Positions 6,386-13,093 of a DNA stretch of 14,596 nt are shown here, piece by piece. The notes below the pieces were generated by a model. That model did no database searches. It saw nothing but the letters and a program-made list of their open reading frames with translations, and was not told the origin of the DNA. Source of the DNA: DASPXK01 sp035637315 (GTDB lineage: Bacteria > Chloroflexota > UBA6077 > JACCZL01); assembly GCA_035637315.1 (NCBI GenBank), contig DASPXK010000127.1, positions 1 to 14,596 of the forward strand, in the 5' to 3' direction. A program made the position numbers and the translations under genes. Position 1 is the first letter of the stretch; every line of letters starts with the position of its first letter.

Positions 6386-7183
6386 ATGGATCGCGTGCCG
6401 ACCGTGCTGACGATCGCCGGTTCCGACTCGGGGGGCGGGGCTGGGATTCAGGCCGACTTGAAGACGTTCTCGGCGCTGGGCGTGTTCGGGATGTCGGCGC
6501 TCACCGCCATTACGGCCCAGAACACCCGCGCCGTGACGGCCGTCTTCGAGCTGCCGCCAGATATCGTGGCTGCCCAGATCGACGCTGTCGTCGAGGATAT
6601 CGGCGTGGACGCCGCCAAGACCGGCATGATCGCGAACTCAGAGCTCATCCGAGTCGTAGCGGACAAGGTCCGCCAGCACCGTCTCGAGCCGCTCGTGGTC
6701 GATCCGGTCATGGTCGCGAAGAGCGGCGACCGTCTGCTGCGCGAAGAGGCGGTAGAGGCGCTGCGCGCCGAGTTGGTCCCGCTGGCCACGGTTGTGACCC
6801 CCAACCTGCCGGAGGCCGAGGTCCTGGTTGGCAGATCGCTCGGCTCGCTGGACGACATGCGCGCGGCGGCCAGGGAGATCGTGGGCCTGGGGGCGCGCAG
6901 CGTGGTGGTCAAGGGCGGCCATCTGGCCGGCGACGCCACCGACGTCTTCTACGATGGACAGCGCCTTGTTGAGCTATCGGCGCCTCGGGTCCAGACGAGC
7001 AGCACGCACGGGACCGGCTGCACGCTCGCCTCGGCGATCGCGGCCCTGTTGGCACGCGGCGATGACCTGGAAGCCGCGGTCCGCGGCGCCAAGAGCTATC
7101 TGACCGCCGCCTTAGAGCGAGCCTATCCGATCGGCGGCGGCCACGGCCCGGTCCACCACTTCCACGAGTGGTGGGCGCGCTAG
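6386..7183 (+). CDS. thiD: Hydroxymethylpyrimidine/phosphomethylpyrimidine kinase
   Basis: ThiD phosphorylates HMP and then HMP-phosphate to HMP-diphosphate for thiamine synthesis or salvage. The protein has 265 residues, the usual size of a stand-alone ThiD. Ribokinase-fold signatures are VLTIAGSDSGGGAGIQADLK (7-26), TAITAQNT (40-47), KTGMIAN (78-84), VVDPVMVAKSG (104-114), TPNLPEAEVL (138-147), VVVKGGHL (173-180) and the anion-hole/catalytic motif THGTGCTLASAIA (207-219, Cys212). The ATG at 6386 fits the family N-terminus; the longer frame upstream runs through the 9-bp repeats. A weak -10-like TACAAT lies at 6357-6362, but the nearest -35-like TTGCCC (6331) is 20 bp away. No TPP-riboswitch pattern was found in the leader, and no other thi gene is present. 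The fusion gene follows after 29 bp. Confidence 0.96.
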   Translation: MDRVPTVLTIAGSDSGGGAGIQADLKTFSALGVFGMSALTAITAQNTRAVTAVFELPPDIVAAQIDAVVEDIGVDAAKTGMIANSELIRVVADKVRQHRLEPLVVDPVMVAKSGDRLLREEAVEALRAELVPLATVVTPNLPEAEVLVGRSLGSLDDMRAAAREIVGLGARSVVVKGGHLAGDATDVFYDGQRLVELSAPRVQTSSTHGTGCTLASAIAALLARGDDLEAAVRGAKSYLTAALERAYPIGGGHGPVHHFHEWWAR

Positions 7184-7195
7184 GTGCTTGACAGC

Positions 7196-7202
7196 GAGGA
7201 GG
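7196..7202 (+). promoter_or_regulatory. Ribosome binding site deciding the start of the ATPase/GNAT fusion
   Basis: GAGGAGG is 10 nt before ATG 7213 but only 1 nt before the in-frame TTG at 7204, so the ATG is the probable start. Confidence 0.7.
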
Positions 7203-7212
7203 CTTGCCCGCA

Positions 7213-8706
7213 ATGGCCGAGCTGCGCAGCGAGCTGACGCTGCCGAACGACTTGAGCGTGCAGGGCATCGCTCGGGCGTACGCGCGCGAGGTCGCCGCCC
7301 TGGCCGATCTGGCGCAGGACGAGATCGAGGCGCTGGTCCGCGCCACTGACGAGGCCTGCGCCAACGTCATTCGCCACGCCTTCGAGCCGGGCGAGAGTGG
7401 CACCTTCTCCCTGAACGGCACGCTGACGCCAACGGCGCTAACGCTGGCGATCCGCGAGCGAGGACTGCCGTTCGATCCAACATCGGCTTCCTCGCGGCTG
7501 GACCACGACACGCGGGCGCTCACTCGCGGGGCCGTCTGGCAGCGGATCCGCCACGCGGTTGACGAGGCCCACTGGATCAACCAGGGCAGCGAGGGCATGG
7601 AGCTGCGTCTGACCAAGCTGCGCCCTCAGTCCGACGTCACCGACCACCTGCCCGAAGCAGAGCTGGCGCCCTTCCATCCCGAAGCGGCGCCTGCACCCGA
7701 CCAGACGTACACCATCCGGCGCCTGCGCCCCGAGGAGGCGATCCAGGTCAGCCAGTGCGTCTATCGCGCCTACGGCTACAGCTACGGCAACCAGGACCTG
7801 TACTACCCGGACCGGATCGCACACCTCAACGAGACTGGCCAGCTGGTCTCGATAGTCGCGGTCGACGAGGCCGGCCAGGTGGTGGGACACCTGGCCCTCG
7901 AGCGGCCCGACCTCGGTCCGGTCGGCGAGAGCGGCCAGGCGGTCGTCTCGCCCGCCCACCGCGGCCGGCATCTCCTCGAGCGGATGCGCGCCTTTTTGGA
8001 AGAGGAGGCCCAGCGGCTCGGGCTCAAAGGCATCGCCGGGTATCCGGTCACCAGCCACGTCTTCAGCCAGCGCATGGAAGAGGAGGTCAAGGCCCACGCG
8101 TGTGGGGTAGCGCTCGGCTCGATGCCACGCTCGACGACGTTCAAAAAGATCACCACCGAGCCGCTCGACCAGCGAGTGAGCTGCATGCTGTATTTCAAGT
8201 ACGTGGCGCCGGCCGAGAGAGCCGTGGTCCATGCCCCGCCTCATCATCGGCCGATGATCGAGCGGGTCTACGAGCGGCTGGGCACGCCCGTCGACCTCCC
8301 ACCTGGGATCCCGGCCGAGGGACCCGGCCAGGTCGCCGTGTCGCTGGACCGCTCGTGGGGGACTGGCGAGATTCGGGTCCGCCGGGTCGGAGCCGACACG
8401 GCCGCCGAGATACGCCGGGCGCGGCGCGACCTGTGCGAGACGGCGGGCGCCGAGGTCGTCTACCTGGACCTGCCGTTGGCTCAGCCTGGAACGCCCGACC
8501 TCTGCGTCGGCGCCGAAGCCGACGGCTTCTTCTTCAGTGGGGTTGGGCCCTGCTTCGCGCCCGACGGGGACGTGCTATCGCTCCAATACCTCAACGTCGA
8601 GCTGGACATCGCGCGCCTCCAGGTTGCGAGTCCGGCCGGGCAGCAGCTGGTCGAATATGTGGCCAGCGAGCGGACCCGAGTTGGGCGGGCGGGCACCGTT
8701 TCGTAG
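7213..8706 (+). CDS. RsbW-like ATPase-fold domain fused to a GNAT acetyltransferase domain
   Basis: A 497-residue soluble protein with three parts. Residues 8-137 match the anti-sigma-factor kinase type of GHKL ATPase fold: N-box ATDEACANVIRHAF (44-57, Glu47 and Asn51), G1-box IRERGLPFDP (80-89, with Glu where Asp is usual) and a shortened G2-box QGSEGMELRLTK (124-135). Residues 166-312 form a GNAT domain: YTIRRLRPEE, YYPDRI, SIVAVDEAGQVVGHLAL and a CoA-binding motif A, VSPAHRGRHLLERM (245-258). The rest (about 330-497) repeats a GNAT-like C-terminal style (DGFFFSGVGPCFAPDGDVL, LQYLNVELD). The family suggests acetylation controlled by nucleotide or protein binding; substrate and partner are unknown. 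No sigma factor or anti-anti-sigma gene lies nearby. It probably shares a transcript with thiD. Confidence 0.85.
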   Translation: MAELRSELTLPNDLSVQGIARAYAREVAALADLAQDEIEALVRATDEACANVIRHAFEPGESGTFSLNGTLTPTALTLAIRERGLPFDPTSASSRLDHDTRALTRGAVWQRIRHAVDEAHWINQGSEGMELRLTKLRPQSDVTDHLPEAELAPFHPEAAPAPDQTYTIRRLRPEEAIQVSQCVYRAYGYSYGNQDLYYPDRIAHLNETGQLVSIVAVDEAGQVVGHLALERPDLGPVGESGQAVVSPAHRGRHLLERMRAFLEEEAQRLGLKGIAGYPVTSHVFSQRMEEEVKAHACGVALGSMPRSTTFKKITTEPLDQRVSCMLYFKYVAPAERAVVHAPPHHRPMIERVYERLGTPVDLPPGIPAEGPGQVAVSLDRSWGTGEIRVRRVGADTAAEIRRARRDLCETAGAEVVYLDLPLAQPGTPDLCVGAEADGFFFSGVGPCFAPDGDVLSLQYLNVELDIARLQVASPAGQQLVEYVASERTRVGRAGTVS

Positions 8707-8747
8707 CGGGGTCTTCCGAGCGCCGCCGCAACTGGGCCATTGTTGGA

Positions 8748-8756
8748 TGGTAGAAT
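8748..8756 (+). promoter_or_regulatory. Possible extended -10 promoter for the SnoaL-like gene
   Basis: TGG followed by TAGAAT (8751-8756) fits an extended -10 element. No good -35 hexamer stands 16-18 bp upstream. Transcription would start near 8763, about 30 nt before the start codon. Confidence 0.3.
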
Positions 8757-8794
8757 CGTCCGCGTCACTCGATGCGCCAGGGGGGCGGTTGACC

Positions 8795-9178
8795 GTGCAG
8801 AGCTTGCAGGACGATCCAGTCATAGCGGCGACCATAGCGGTGGTCCAGCGTTTCAACGAGGCCACCAGCCGCCACGATGTCGATGCGATGATGGCGGCGA
8901 TGACCGACGACGTAGTGTTCGAAAGCACGAGCCCGCCGGGCGGCGAGCGGCGCGAGGGCCAGGCTGCCGTGAGGGCCGTCTGGCATGAGCTGTTCCGTGC
9001 GTCGCCTGAGGCTGCGCTCGAGACGGAGGAGCTGTTCGCTGCCGGCGATCGTTGCGTCGTGCGATGGCTGTATCGCTGGACAGGCCAGGACGGCAAGCCG
9101 GGGCACGTCCGGGGCGTGGACGTGTTCCGCGTACGCGAAGGGAAGATAGCCGAGAAGCTGTCCTACGTGAAGGGCTGA
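8795..9178 (+). CDS. SnoaL-like / NTF2-fold protein
   Basis: A 127-residue protein of the SnoaL-like polyketide-cyclase/NTF2 fold: an N-terminal helix (VIAATIAVVQRFNEATSRHD), then VDAMMAAMTDDVVFESTSPP, GQAAVRAVWHELFRASP, RCVVRWLYRWTGQDGKPGHV and RGVDVFRVREGKIAEKLSYV. This order of helix, conserved Asp in TDDVVF, Trp/Arg strand and final strand is characteristic. Members bind small molecules or catalyse isomerisations and hydrolyses; nothing here tells which. The GTG at 8795 was chosen because AGGGGGG (8779-8785) is 9 nt upstream. ATG 8747 and TTG 8789 are in frame but worse placed. The gene ends before a hairpin shared with the convergent DUF1786 gene. Confidence 0.8.
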   Translation: MQSLQDDPVIAATIAVVQRFNEATSRHDVDAMMAAMTDDVVFESTSPPGGERREGQAAVRAVWHELFRASPEAALETEELFAAGDRCVVRWLYRWTGQDGKPGHVRGVDVFRVREGKIAEKLSYVKG

Positions 9179-9191
9179 GCGCCCGAGTCAG

Positions 9192-9261
9192 GCATGAGGA
9201 ACGGGAATGAGGAATGAGGAATGAGCAGCACTCATTCCTCATTTCTCATACGTCATTCCTG
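9192..9261. repeat. Heptanucleotide array, AATGAGG / ATTCCTC, overlapping a stop codon
   Basis: Ten successive 7-bp steps. They include AATGAGG twice and AATGAGC, then after AGCACTC the complementary units ATTCCTC, ATTTCTC, ATACGTC and ATTCCTG. The TGA stop of the minus-strand DUF1786 gene (9253-9255) is part of a GGAATGA unit. Confidence 0.85.
9207..9249. terminator. 19-bp-stem hairpin between convergent genes
   Basis: Inside the heptamer array, 9207-9225 pairs with 9231-9249 over 19 bp with one mismatch around the 5-base loop CAGCA. It lies between the convergent SnoaL-like and DUF1786 genes and could end transcription from both sides. There is no U-tract. Confidence 0.55.
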
Positions 9262-10383
9262 CAGTGGTGCCCGACCCAACCTGGCAACGACCTGTTCCGC
9301 GACTCGCTCGTCCTTGGCGGCGTAGGCCCGCAGCAGTCCGAAGCAGCCGGCCAGCATCATGTCGCCGTGCGGGCCGGCCAGATACGGGTTCAGGCGCGAG
9401 CCGCGGAGCAGGCCGCGGCGCGGGCCGCTGATCGCCACGAACGGCGACCGCAGCTCGTGGGGTGGCTCGAACATCAGAGCACCGTGGCCCATGTCGTCGA
9501 ACACTTCGTGGTTGGTGATCGTGCCGGCGATCAGCTTGTCCAGGAACGCTTCCAACTCCCCCTGGGTCAGCTCACCGGTGTGGTGCTCGAACAAGCCGAC
9601 GATCCGGCCTTCCTCCAGCCGAAACGCGAGGCAGTGGAAGTTGCCGATGTTCGCCACGATCAGGTCGGGCCTGGAGGAGACCTGATGGTCCTCGAGGGCG
9701 CCCAGTACCGCCGCTGGGGCGGTGTCCATCATCAGCAGCGGATGGCCGTCGTTCATGCTGTCGGCCACCGCCCGCAAGCGGGTGAGCCGATCGGGGATTT
9801 CGTCCGCCAGGTAAGCGAAGGAGGCCAGGGTCTCGGCGGGGCGGGCCGAACCCTGCTGGCTTCCCGAGACCCGCTCGGCGAGGTAGTCGAAGCGGAAGAC
9901 CCGGTCGCTGTAGCCTGGCGGCGCCGCCCCGTGGTCGAAAACGGCCACCGCCAGGGCGTCGAAGCGGTCGTCGGCGCCAAACGCGCGCAGCGCCGTCCGG
10001 ACGGCCTCGAGCCACAAATCGCGCAGTACGATCCGCTCGACGCCGCTCAGCCCAGACGCCTCGTCTTCTGAGACGACCGTCACCCCCATCCGTGCGACAC
10101 CGTCTAGATCGTCATCAAAGGTCCGCGCAGCGCTCGGGGTAGCGTACACGGGAAGGCCGGACCGGACGTGGTCCATCGCCGCCCAGTGGCTGGGGCCGCC
10201 GCCCATCGTCACGCCCTCGAGGAGTATCGGGCGCCCACGCTCCGTGGCGGCTCGAATCTGACCCGCCACGACGACCGTCGGCGACGGCATCACCATCTTG
10301 AGCGAGTTTTCCAGCTCCTGCTCGCCGTCGAACAGCAGGATGTCCTGCGTGCCGGTCCCGACGTCGATGGTGAGGATGCGCAT
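9253..10383 (-). CDS. DUF1786 family protein (ASKHA-like fold)
   Basis: A 376-residue soluble protein. The N-terminus MRILTIDVGTGTQDILLFDG is an ASKHA phosphate-1-type motif (Asp7, Gly9, Gly11), and MVMPSPTVVVAGQIRAATE, LLEGVTMGGGPSHWAAMDH and IVANIGNFHCLAFRLEEGRI follow. These are hallmarks of DUF1786, often labelled 'pyruvate formate-lyase activating enzyme-like' although there is no radical-SAM CxxxCxxC motif here. NIGNFHCLAF (about residue 242) is the expected second phosphate/sugar-kinase-like strand, and GPRRGLLRGSRLNPYLAGPHGDMMLAGCFGLLRA is near the C-terminus. Function is unknown. It stands alone on its strand, flanked on both sides by heptamer arrays: one overlaps its stop codon and another begins 4 bp before its start codon. 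Confidence 0.82.
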   Translation of the reverse strand: MRILTIDVGTGTQDILLFDGEQELENSLKMVMPSPTVVVAGQIRAATERGRPILLEGVTMGGGPSHWAAMDHVRSGLPVYATPSAARTFDDDLDGVARMGVTVVSEDEASGLSGVERIVLRDLWLEAVRTALRAFGADDRFDALAVAVFDHGAAPPGYSDRVFRFDYLAERVSGSQQGSARPAETLASFAYLADEIPDRLTRLRAVADSMNDGHPLLMMDTAPAAVLGALEDHQVSSRPDLIVANIGNFHCLAFRLEEGRIVGLFEHHTGELTQGELEAFLDKLIAGTITNHEVFDDMGHGALMFEPPHELRSPFVAISGPRRGLLRGSRLNPYLAGPHGDMMLAGCFGLLRAYAAKDERVAEQVVARLGRAPLQE

Positions 10384-10387
10384 GAAC

Positions 10388-10422
10388 GAGCAGTCAGCAG
10401 TCAGCTTTCAGCGGGCAGCCGG
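10388..10422 (-). repeat. Heptanucleotide array, GCTGANN family (minus), 4 bp from a start codon
   Basis: Five contiguous units; on the plus strand GAGCAGT, CAGCAGT, CAGCTTT, CAGCGGG and CAGCCGG. Read on the minus strand they are GCTGAAA/GCTGACT-type. They occupy the ribosome-binding region of the DUF1786 gene. Positions 10394-10405 are a perfect 12-bp inverted match to 10541-10552. Confidence 0.8.
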
Positions 10423-10498
10423 CGGGACGCGCCTCGGTCGCGCCGCCCAGCAGATGCTATTGTCTCACATCCATTCGAGGGTGGCTGCGGGGAGCCTC

Positions 10499-10561
10499 TC
10501 CTGACGGCTGATGGCTGATATAGCTGATTGCTTCGGAACGGCTGACTGCTGATGGCTTCGA
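10499..10561 (+). repeat. Heptanucleotide array, GCTGANN family, containing a start codon
   Basis: Units are CCTGACG, GCTGATG, GCTGATA, then a 2-bp shift, GCTGATT, GCTTCGG, a 4-bp gap, GCTGACT, GCTGATG and GCTTCGA. The ATG of the methyltransferase gene (10552-10554) is the end of a GCTGATG unit. The rest of this 168-bp gap (10384-10551) holds a possible extended -10 element, TGCTATTGT, at 10455-10463 and nothing else recognised. Confidence 0.85.
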
Positions 10562-11316
10562 ATCCCTTCGATGCGCTGGCGCGCTATTACGACTGGGAGC
10601 ACGCGGGCTTCCAGGATGACGTGGCGATGTACCTTGGATTCGCCAAGCGCACGGGCGGGCCCATCCTCGAGCTGGGGTGCGGGACGGGCCGGCTGCTCGG
10701 CCCGCTGCTGGCGGAGGGGTTCAGGGTGGTCGGCGTGGACGGCTCGGCCGAGATGTTGACCGTCGCTCGAGCCAGGCTGGAGCGCGACGGCCTGGCCCAA
10801 CGGGTTGCGCTTCACCACGCCGACATGCGTAGTTTCTCCCTCAACGAGCGCTTCCCCTTCGCCTTCGTCGCCCTGGATTCGTTCGGCCTACTGGCCCGGC
10901 GCTCGGACCAGCACGCTGCGCTCGTTCAGGCCGCGCGGCACCTGCTGCCCGGTGGCCTGCTCGTTATCGACGTCGCCAACGGCAACCTTCGTGGCGGCGA
11001 GCCTCGCGACGAGCTGATGCTCCAGCACTCAGGCCCTGAGCCGACGACTGGCCGCCCGCTGAGCAAGTGGACAGCGCGCCGCACCGACCTGGCCGCACAG
11101 ACCGACCACTTCACCTACGCATACGACGAGGTCCAGGACGACGGCACGGTCAAGCGCTGGACGACGACGCTCGAGCTGCGCTATTTCGGACGCTTCGAGC
11201 TGGAGATGTTGCTGGAGCGGGCCGGTTTCGGCGTGGAGGCGCTGTATGGCTCGTACGACCTGGCGCCTTTCGACTCGACCAGCGAGCGCCTGATTGCCGT
11301 AGGGGTCAAGCTGTAG
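10552..11316 (+). CDS. Class I SAM-dependent methyltransferase
   Basis: A 254-residue cytoplasmic enzyme of the Methyltransf_25 type. It starts MASNPFDALARYYDWEH, a common opening in this family. Motif I is ILELGCGTG (38-46), the acidic strand-2 end is VVGVDGSAEML (59-69), motif II region HHADMRSF (88-95), and motif III-type LLPGGLLVIDVANGN (131-145). The C-terminal half (FTYAYDEVQDDGTVKRWTTT, LRYFGRFELEMLLERAGFGV) is the usual substrate-side beta-sheet with a final helix. The acceptor is unknown. The start codon lies within a 7-bp repeat and lacks a ribosome site. The family N-terminus fits this ATG, so I keep it. Confidence 0.88.
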   Translation: MASNPFDALARYYDWEHAGFQDDVAMYLGFAKRTGGPILELGCGTGRLLGPLLAEGFRVVGVDGSAEMLTVARARLERDGLAQRVALHHADMRSFSLNERFPFAFVALDSFGLLARRSDQHAALVQAARHLLPGGLLVIDVANGNLRGGEPRDELMLQHSGPEPTTGRPLSKWTARRTDLAAQTDHFTYAYDEVQDDGTVKRWTTTLELRYFGRFELEMLLERAGFGVEALYGSYDLAPFDSTSERLIAVGVKL

Positions 11317-11375
11317 GGGCCGCAACGCACGTGCGCCAGCCGTTCACTGATCTGTGACAACCGCGCGGCTCGGTG

Positions 11376-11403
11376 TTGACAGGCCGCTCCTATGCTTTAG
11401 GGA
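11376..11403 (+). promoter_or_regulatory. Possible promoter upstream of the membrane protein gene
   Basis: A consensus -35 TTGACA at 11376-11381 is followed after 16 bp by TAGGGA (11398-11403), a poor -10. The 194-bp gap after the methyltransferase gene shows no other candidate. Confidence 0.3.
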
Positions 11404-11510
11404 GGCCTCCGGGCAAGCCTTCACAGACGGGCGCGTGCCGGCCGCGGCCGCTGCCGTTGCACGGATGGCCCACTGCTGCTCGAGACCAATGCCAAGAGGG
11501 AGGAGCTTCG

Positions 11511-11948
11511 ATGATCCAGACGACCACCTCTCGCCGGGCCACTGTGGCCACGGTGGTCCGCGTTCTGCTTGTTTTCGGGAGCGTTACGTTCCTTGTGGCG
11601 GCCCTGTTGCACATGGGCGCGCGGATCCCATTGGGATTCGCGCTCCTCGCGGAGCCCCGGATAGTTCCCGCCACGATTGTCGAGGGACTCGCCGGGGTGG
11701 TCCTGGCAGTCAGCGCGTACGCCGTGTTCAGCCGCAAGACCTGGGCGTGGCCCGCCGCTCTCGCCGCCCAGGCCTTTGCGTTGGCGGGCGTCCTGCTCGG
11801 CATGTGGGCGCTGGCTGCTAACCGCGGCCCGCGCACCGAGCTCAACGACGTCTACCACCGCGTGATGCTGCTGGTGCTCTTGGCGGGCCTGGTCCTCCTG
11901 TTGACACCTATGGGGAGGGCCGCGCTGGGTCGCGGCGATCGGGCGTAG
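11511..11948 (+). CDS. Small four-helix membrane protein of unknown function
   Basis: 145 residues with four predicted membrane helices at about 12-34, 51-73, 78-102 and 116-136. Hydrophilic loops carry FSRKTWAWP and the conserved-looking NRGPRTELNDVYHRVML before the last helix. The His and Tyr in that segment could be functional, but I know no activity for such proteins and recognise no named family. An AGGGAGGAG ribosome site ends 6 nt before the ATG, the clearest in this part of the window; the frame open upstream of it looks non-coding. The stop codon is the first part of a hairpin at 11946-11976. Confidence 0.75.
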   Translation: MIQTTTSRRATVATVVRVLLVFGSVTFLVAALLHMGARIPLGFALLAEPRIVPATIVEGLAGVVLAVSAYAVFSRKTWAWPAALAAQAFALAGVLLGMWALAANRGPRTELNDVYHRVMLLVLLAGLVLLLTPMGRAALGRGDRA

Positions 11949-11976
11949 AGGTTATCCCCGCGGCCGCGGACCTCTA
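11946..11976 (+). terminator. Terminator-like hairpin starting at the stop codon
   Basis: Outer arms TAGAGGT (11946-11952) and ACCTCTA (11970-11976) are fully complementary, and the inside holds the self-complementary CCGCGGCCGCGG (11958-11969). The TAG stop of the membrane protein is the first three bases of the stem. No U-tract follows. Confidence 0.55.
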
Positions 11977-12008
11977 GCGGCGGGCGGATGAGAGGCTGTC
12001 TCGCGCAC

Positions 12009-12035
12009 TTGCCCAGGCAAGTCGTCACTTATAGT
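12009..12035 (+). promoter_or_regulatory. Candidate promoter giving a leaderless lipid-kinase mRNA
   Basis: The -10-like TATAGT at 12030-12035 lies 7 nt before ATG 12043, so transcription would begin at or next to the A of ATG. A -35-like TTGCCC lies at 12009-12014 with a short 15-bp spacer. No ribosome site precedes the ATG, which fits leaderless translation. Confidence 0.45.
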
Positions 12036-12042
12036 TACCAGC

Positions 12043-12981
12043 ATGGGACCAGGGGCGCTGTTGATCGCCAATCCATATGCTGGCTCAGGCGCCGGGTCGG
12101 CGGCCCTCCGGCGGGCGCTGGACGCGCTGGCCGAGTGTGGTTGGCGGGTCGAGGTGCGGGAGACGGCCGCCCGCGGCGATGCGTCCCGAATGGCCGCCGA
12201 GGCGGCTGCTAGCGGCCTGGAGGCGGTGCTGGTAGCCGGCGGGGACGGAACGCTCAACGAGGCGATTCAGGGCCTTGTCGGCAGCGCCACGGCGATCGGC
12301 GCGCTGCCCCTGGGAACCGTCAACGTGTGGGTCCGCGAGTTAGGCCTGTCGCTCGACCCGGCCCATGCCGCGCGGCAGTTGGCCAGCGGCCAGGTCCGGC
12401 GCATCGATCTGGGCAGGGCCAACGGCCGCTACTTCCTGTTGATGGCCGGTCTGGGGCCAGACGCCGAGGCCGCGGCGACCGTCCAGGGAGAAGACAAGCG
12501 CAGGTTGGGCGTCCTCCGCTTGACCCTGGCCGGGCTAGCGGCGGCCCTCCGAGCTCGCGGCTCGAGGCTCCGAGTCCTGGCCGACGGTCGCAGGTTCTAT
12601 CGGCTTCGCTCGGCGATGGTCACGGTTGGCAACACCCGACTCTGGGCTGGCGCTTTCCAGATCACCGATCGCGCCTCGGCCGCCGACGGTGTCCTCGACG
12701 CGTGCTTCTTCCCAGGCGGCGGGCCGCTCGACAAGCTTCGCCAGGCCGGGCTCGTCATCTTACGCCGGCATCACGCCGATCCTGAGGTCACCTACCTGCA
12801 TTTCCGCGAGCTGCTGGTCTCCGCCCGCCCGCCCCTGCCGCTGCACGTCGATGGCGAGCCTTACGGCACGACGCCGGTTAGATTCGAGAGCGCGCCGGGC
12901 GCGCTGCGAGCGCTGGTCGGGCCTGGCACCGCCGCCTGTCTCGATGGCGCCCCGATAGAGGAGCCGACTTCGGCGCCGTAG
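12043..12981 (+). CDS. Diacylglycerol kinase catalytic-domain (YegS/DagK-type) lipid kinase
   Basis: A 312-residue protein predicted to phosphorylate diacylglycerol or a related lipid with ATP at the membrane surface. The N-terminal domain shows LLIANPYAGSGAGS (6-19), the nucleotide-binding VLVAGGDGTLNEAIQGL (62-78) and ALPLGTVNVWVREL (87-100). The LGTVN differs slightly from the common LGTAN/LGTGN. The C-terminal beta-sandwich has IDLGRANGRYFLLMAGLGPD, AMVTVGNTRLWAGAFQITDR, ADGVLDACFF and the closing LPLHVDGEPYG. Length is normal for the family and there is no membrane helix. The substrate could equally be sphingoid or another lipid. The start is set by the family N-terminus and the promoter spacing. 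It follows the membrane protein gene after 94 bp. Confidence 0.88.
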   Translation: MGPGALLIANPYAGSGAGSAALRRALDALAECGWRVEVRETAARGDASRMAAEAAASGLEAVLVAGGDGTLNEAIQGLVGSATAIGALPLGTVNVWVRELGLSLDPAHAARQLASGQVRRIDLGRANGRYFLLMAGLGPDAEAAATVQGEDKRRLGVLRLTLAGLAAALRARGSRLRVLADGRRFYRLRSAMVTVGNTRLWAGAFQITDRASAADGVLDACFFPGGGPLDKLRQAGLVILRRHHADPEVTYLHFRELLVSARPPLPLHVDGEPYGTTPVRFESAPGALRALVGPGTAACLDGAPIEEPTSAP

Positions 12982-13013
12982 GCCGCCCACCTCTAACTGT
13001 TTCATCCTAGTCG

Positions 13014-13049
13014 GTGACGGACGTCACTCGGCTGAGGATAAGAGCCGAG
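13014..13049. terminator. Two adjacent hairpins after the lipid-kinase gene
   Basis: GTGACGGACGTCAC (13014-13027) is a near-perfect palindrome. CTCGGCT (13027-13033) pairs with AGCCGAG (13043-13049) across a 9-base loop. They begin 33 bp after the stop codon. No U-tract, so the terminator role is inferred from position only. Confidence 0.4.
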
Positions 13050-13093
13050 GGGCGTCGTGAGCTCGGTGAGTGGTGTGGGGCGCGAGTGAGGAC

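Noticed and set aside
7204..7212. TTG start three codons upstream for the ATPase/GNAT fusion
   Set aside because: It is only 1 nt from the GAGGAGG ribosome site; ATG 7213 has correct spacing.
9192..9261. CRISPR array
   Set aside because: The units are 7 bp long and contiguous with no unique spacers; the same holds for every other array in the window.
11317..11510. tRNA or structured RNA in the gap before the membrane protein gene
   Set aside because: No cloverleaf or T-loop consensus was found; only an 8-bp palindrome GCACGTGC and a possible -35 element.
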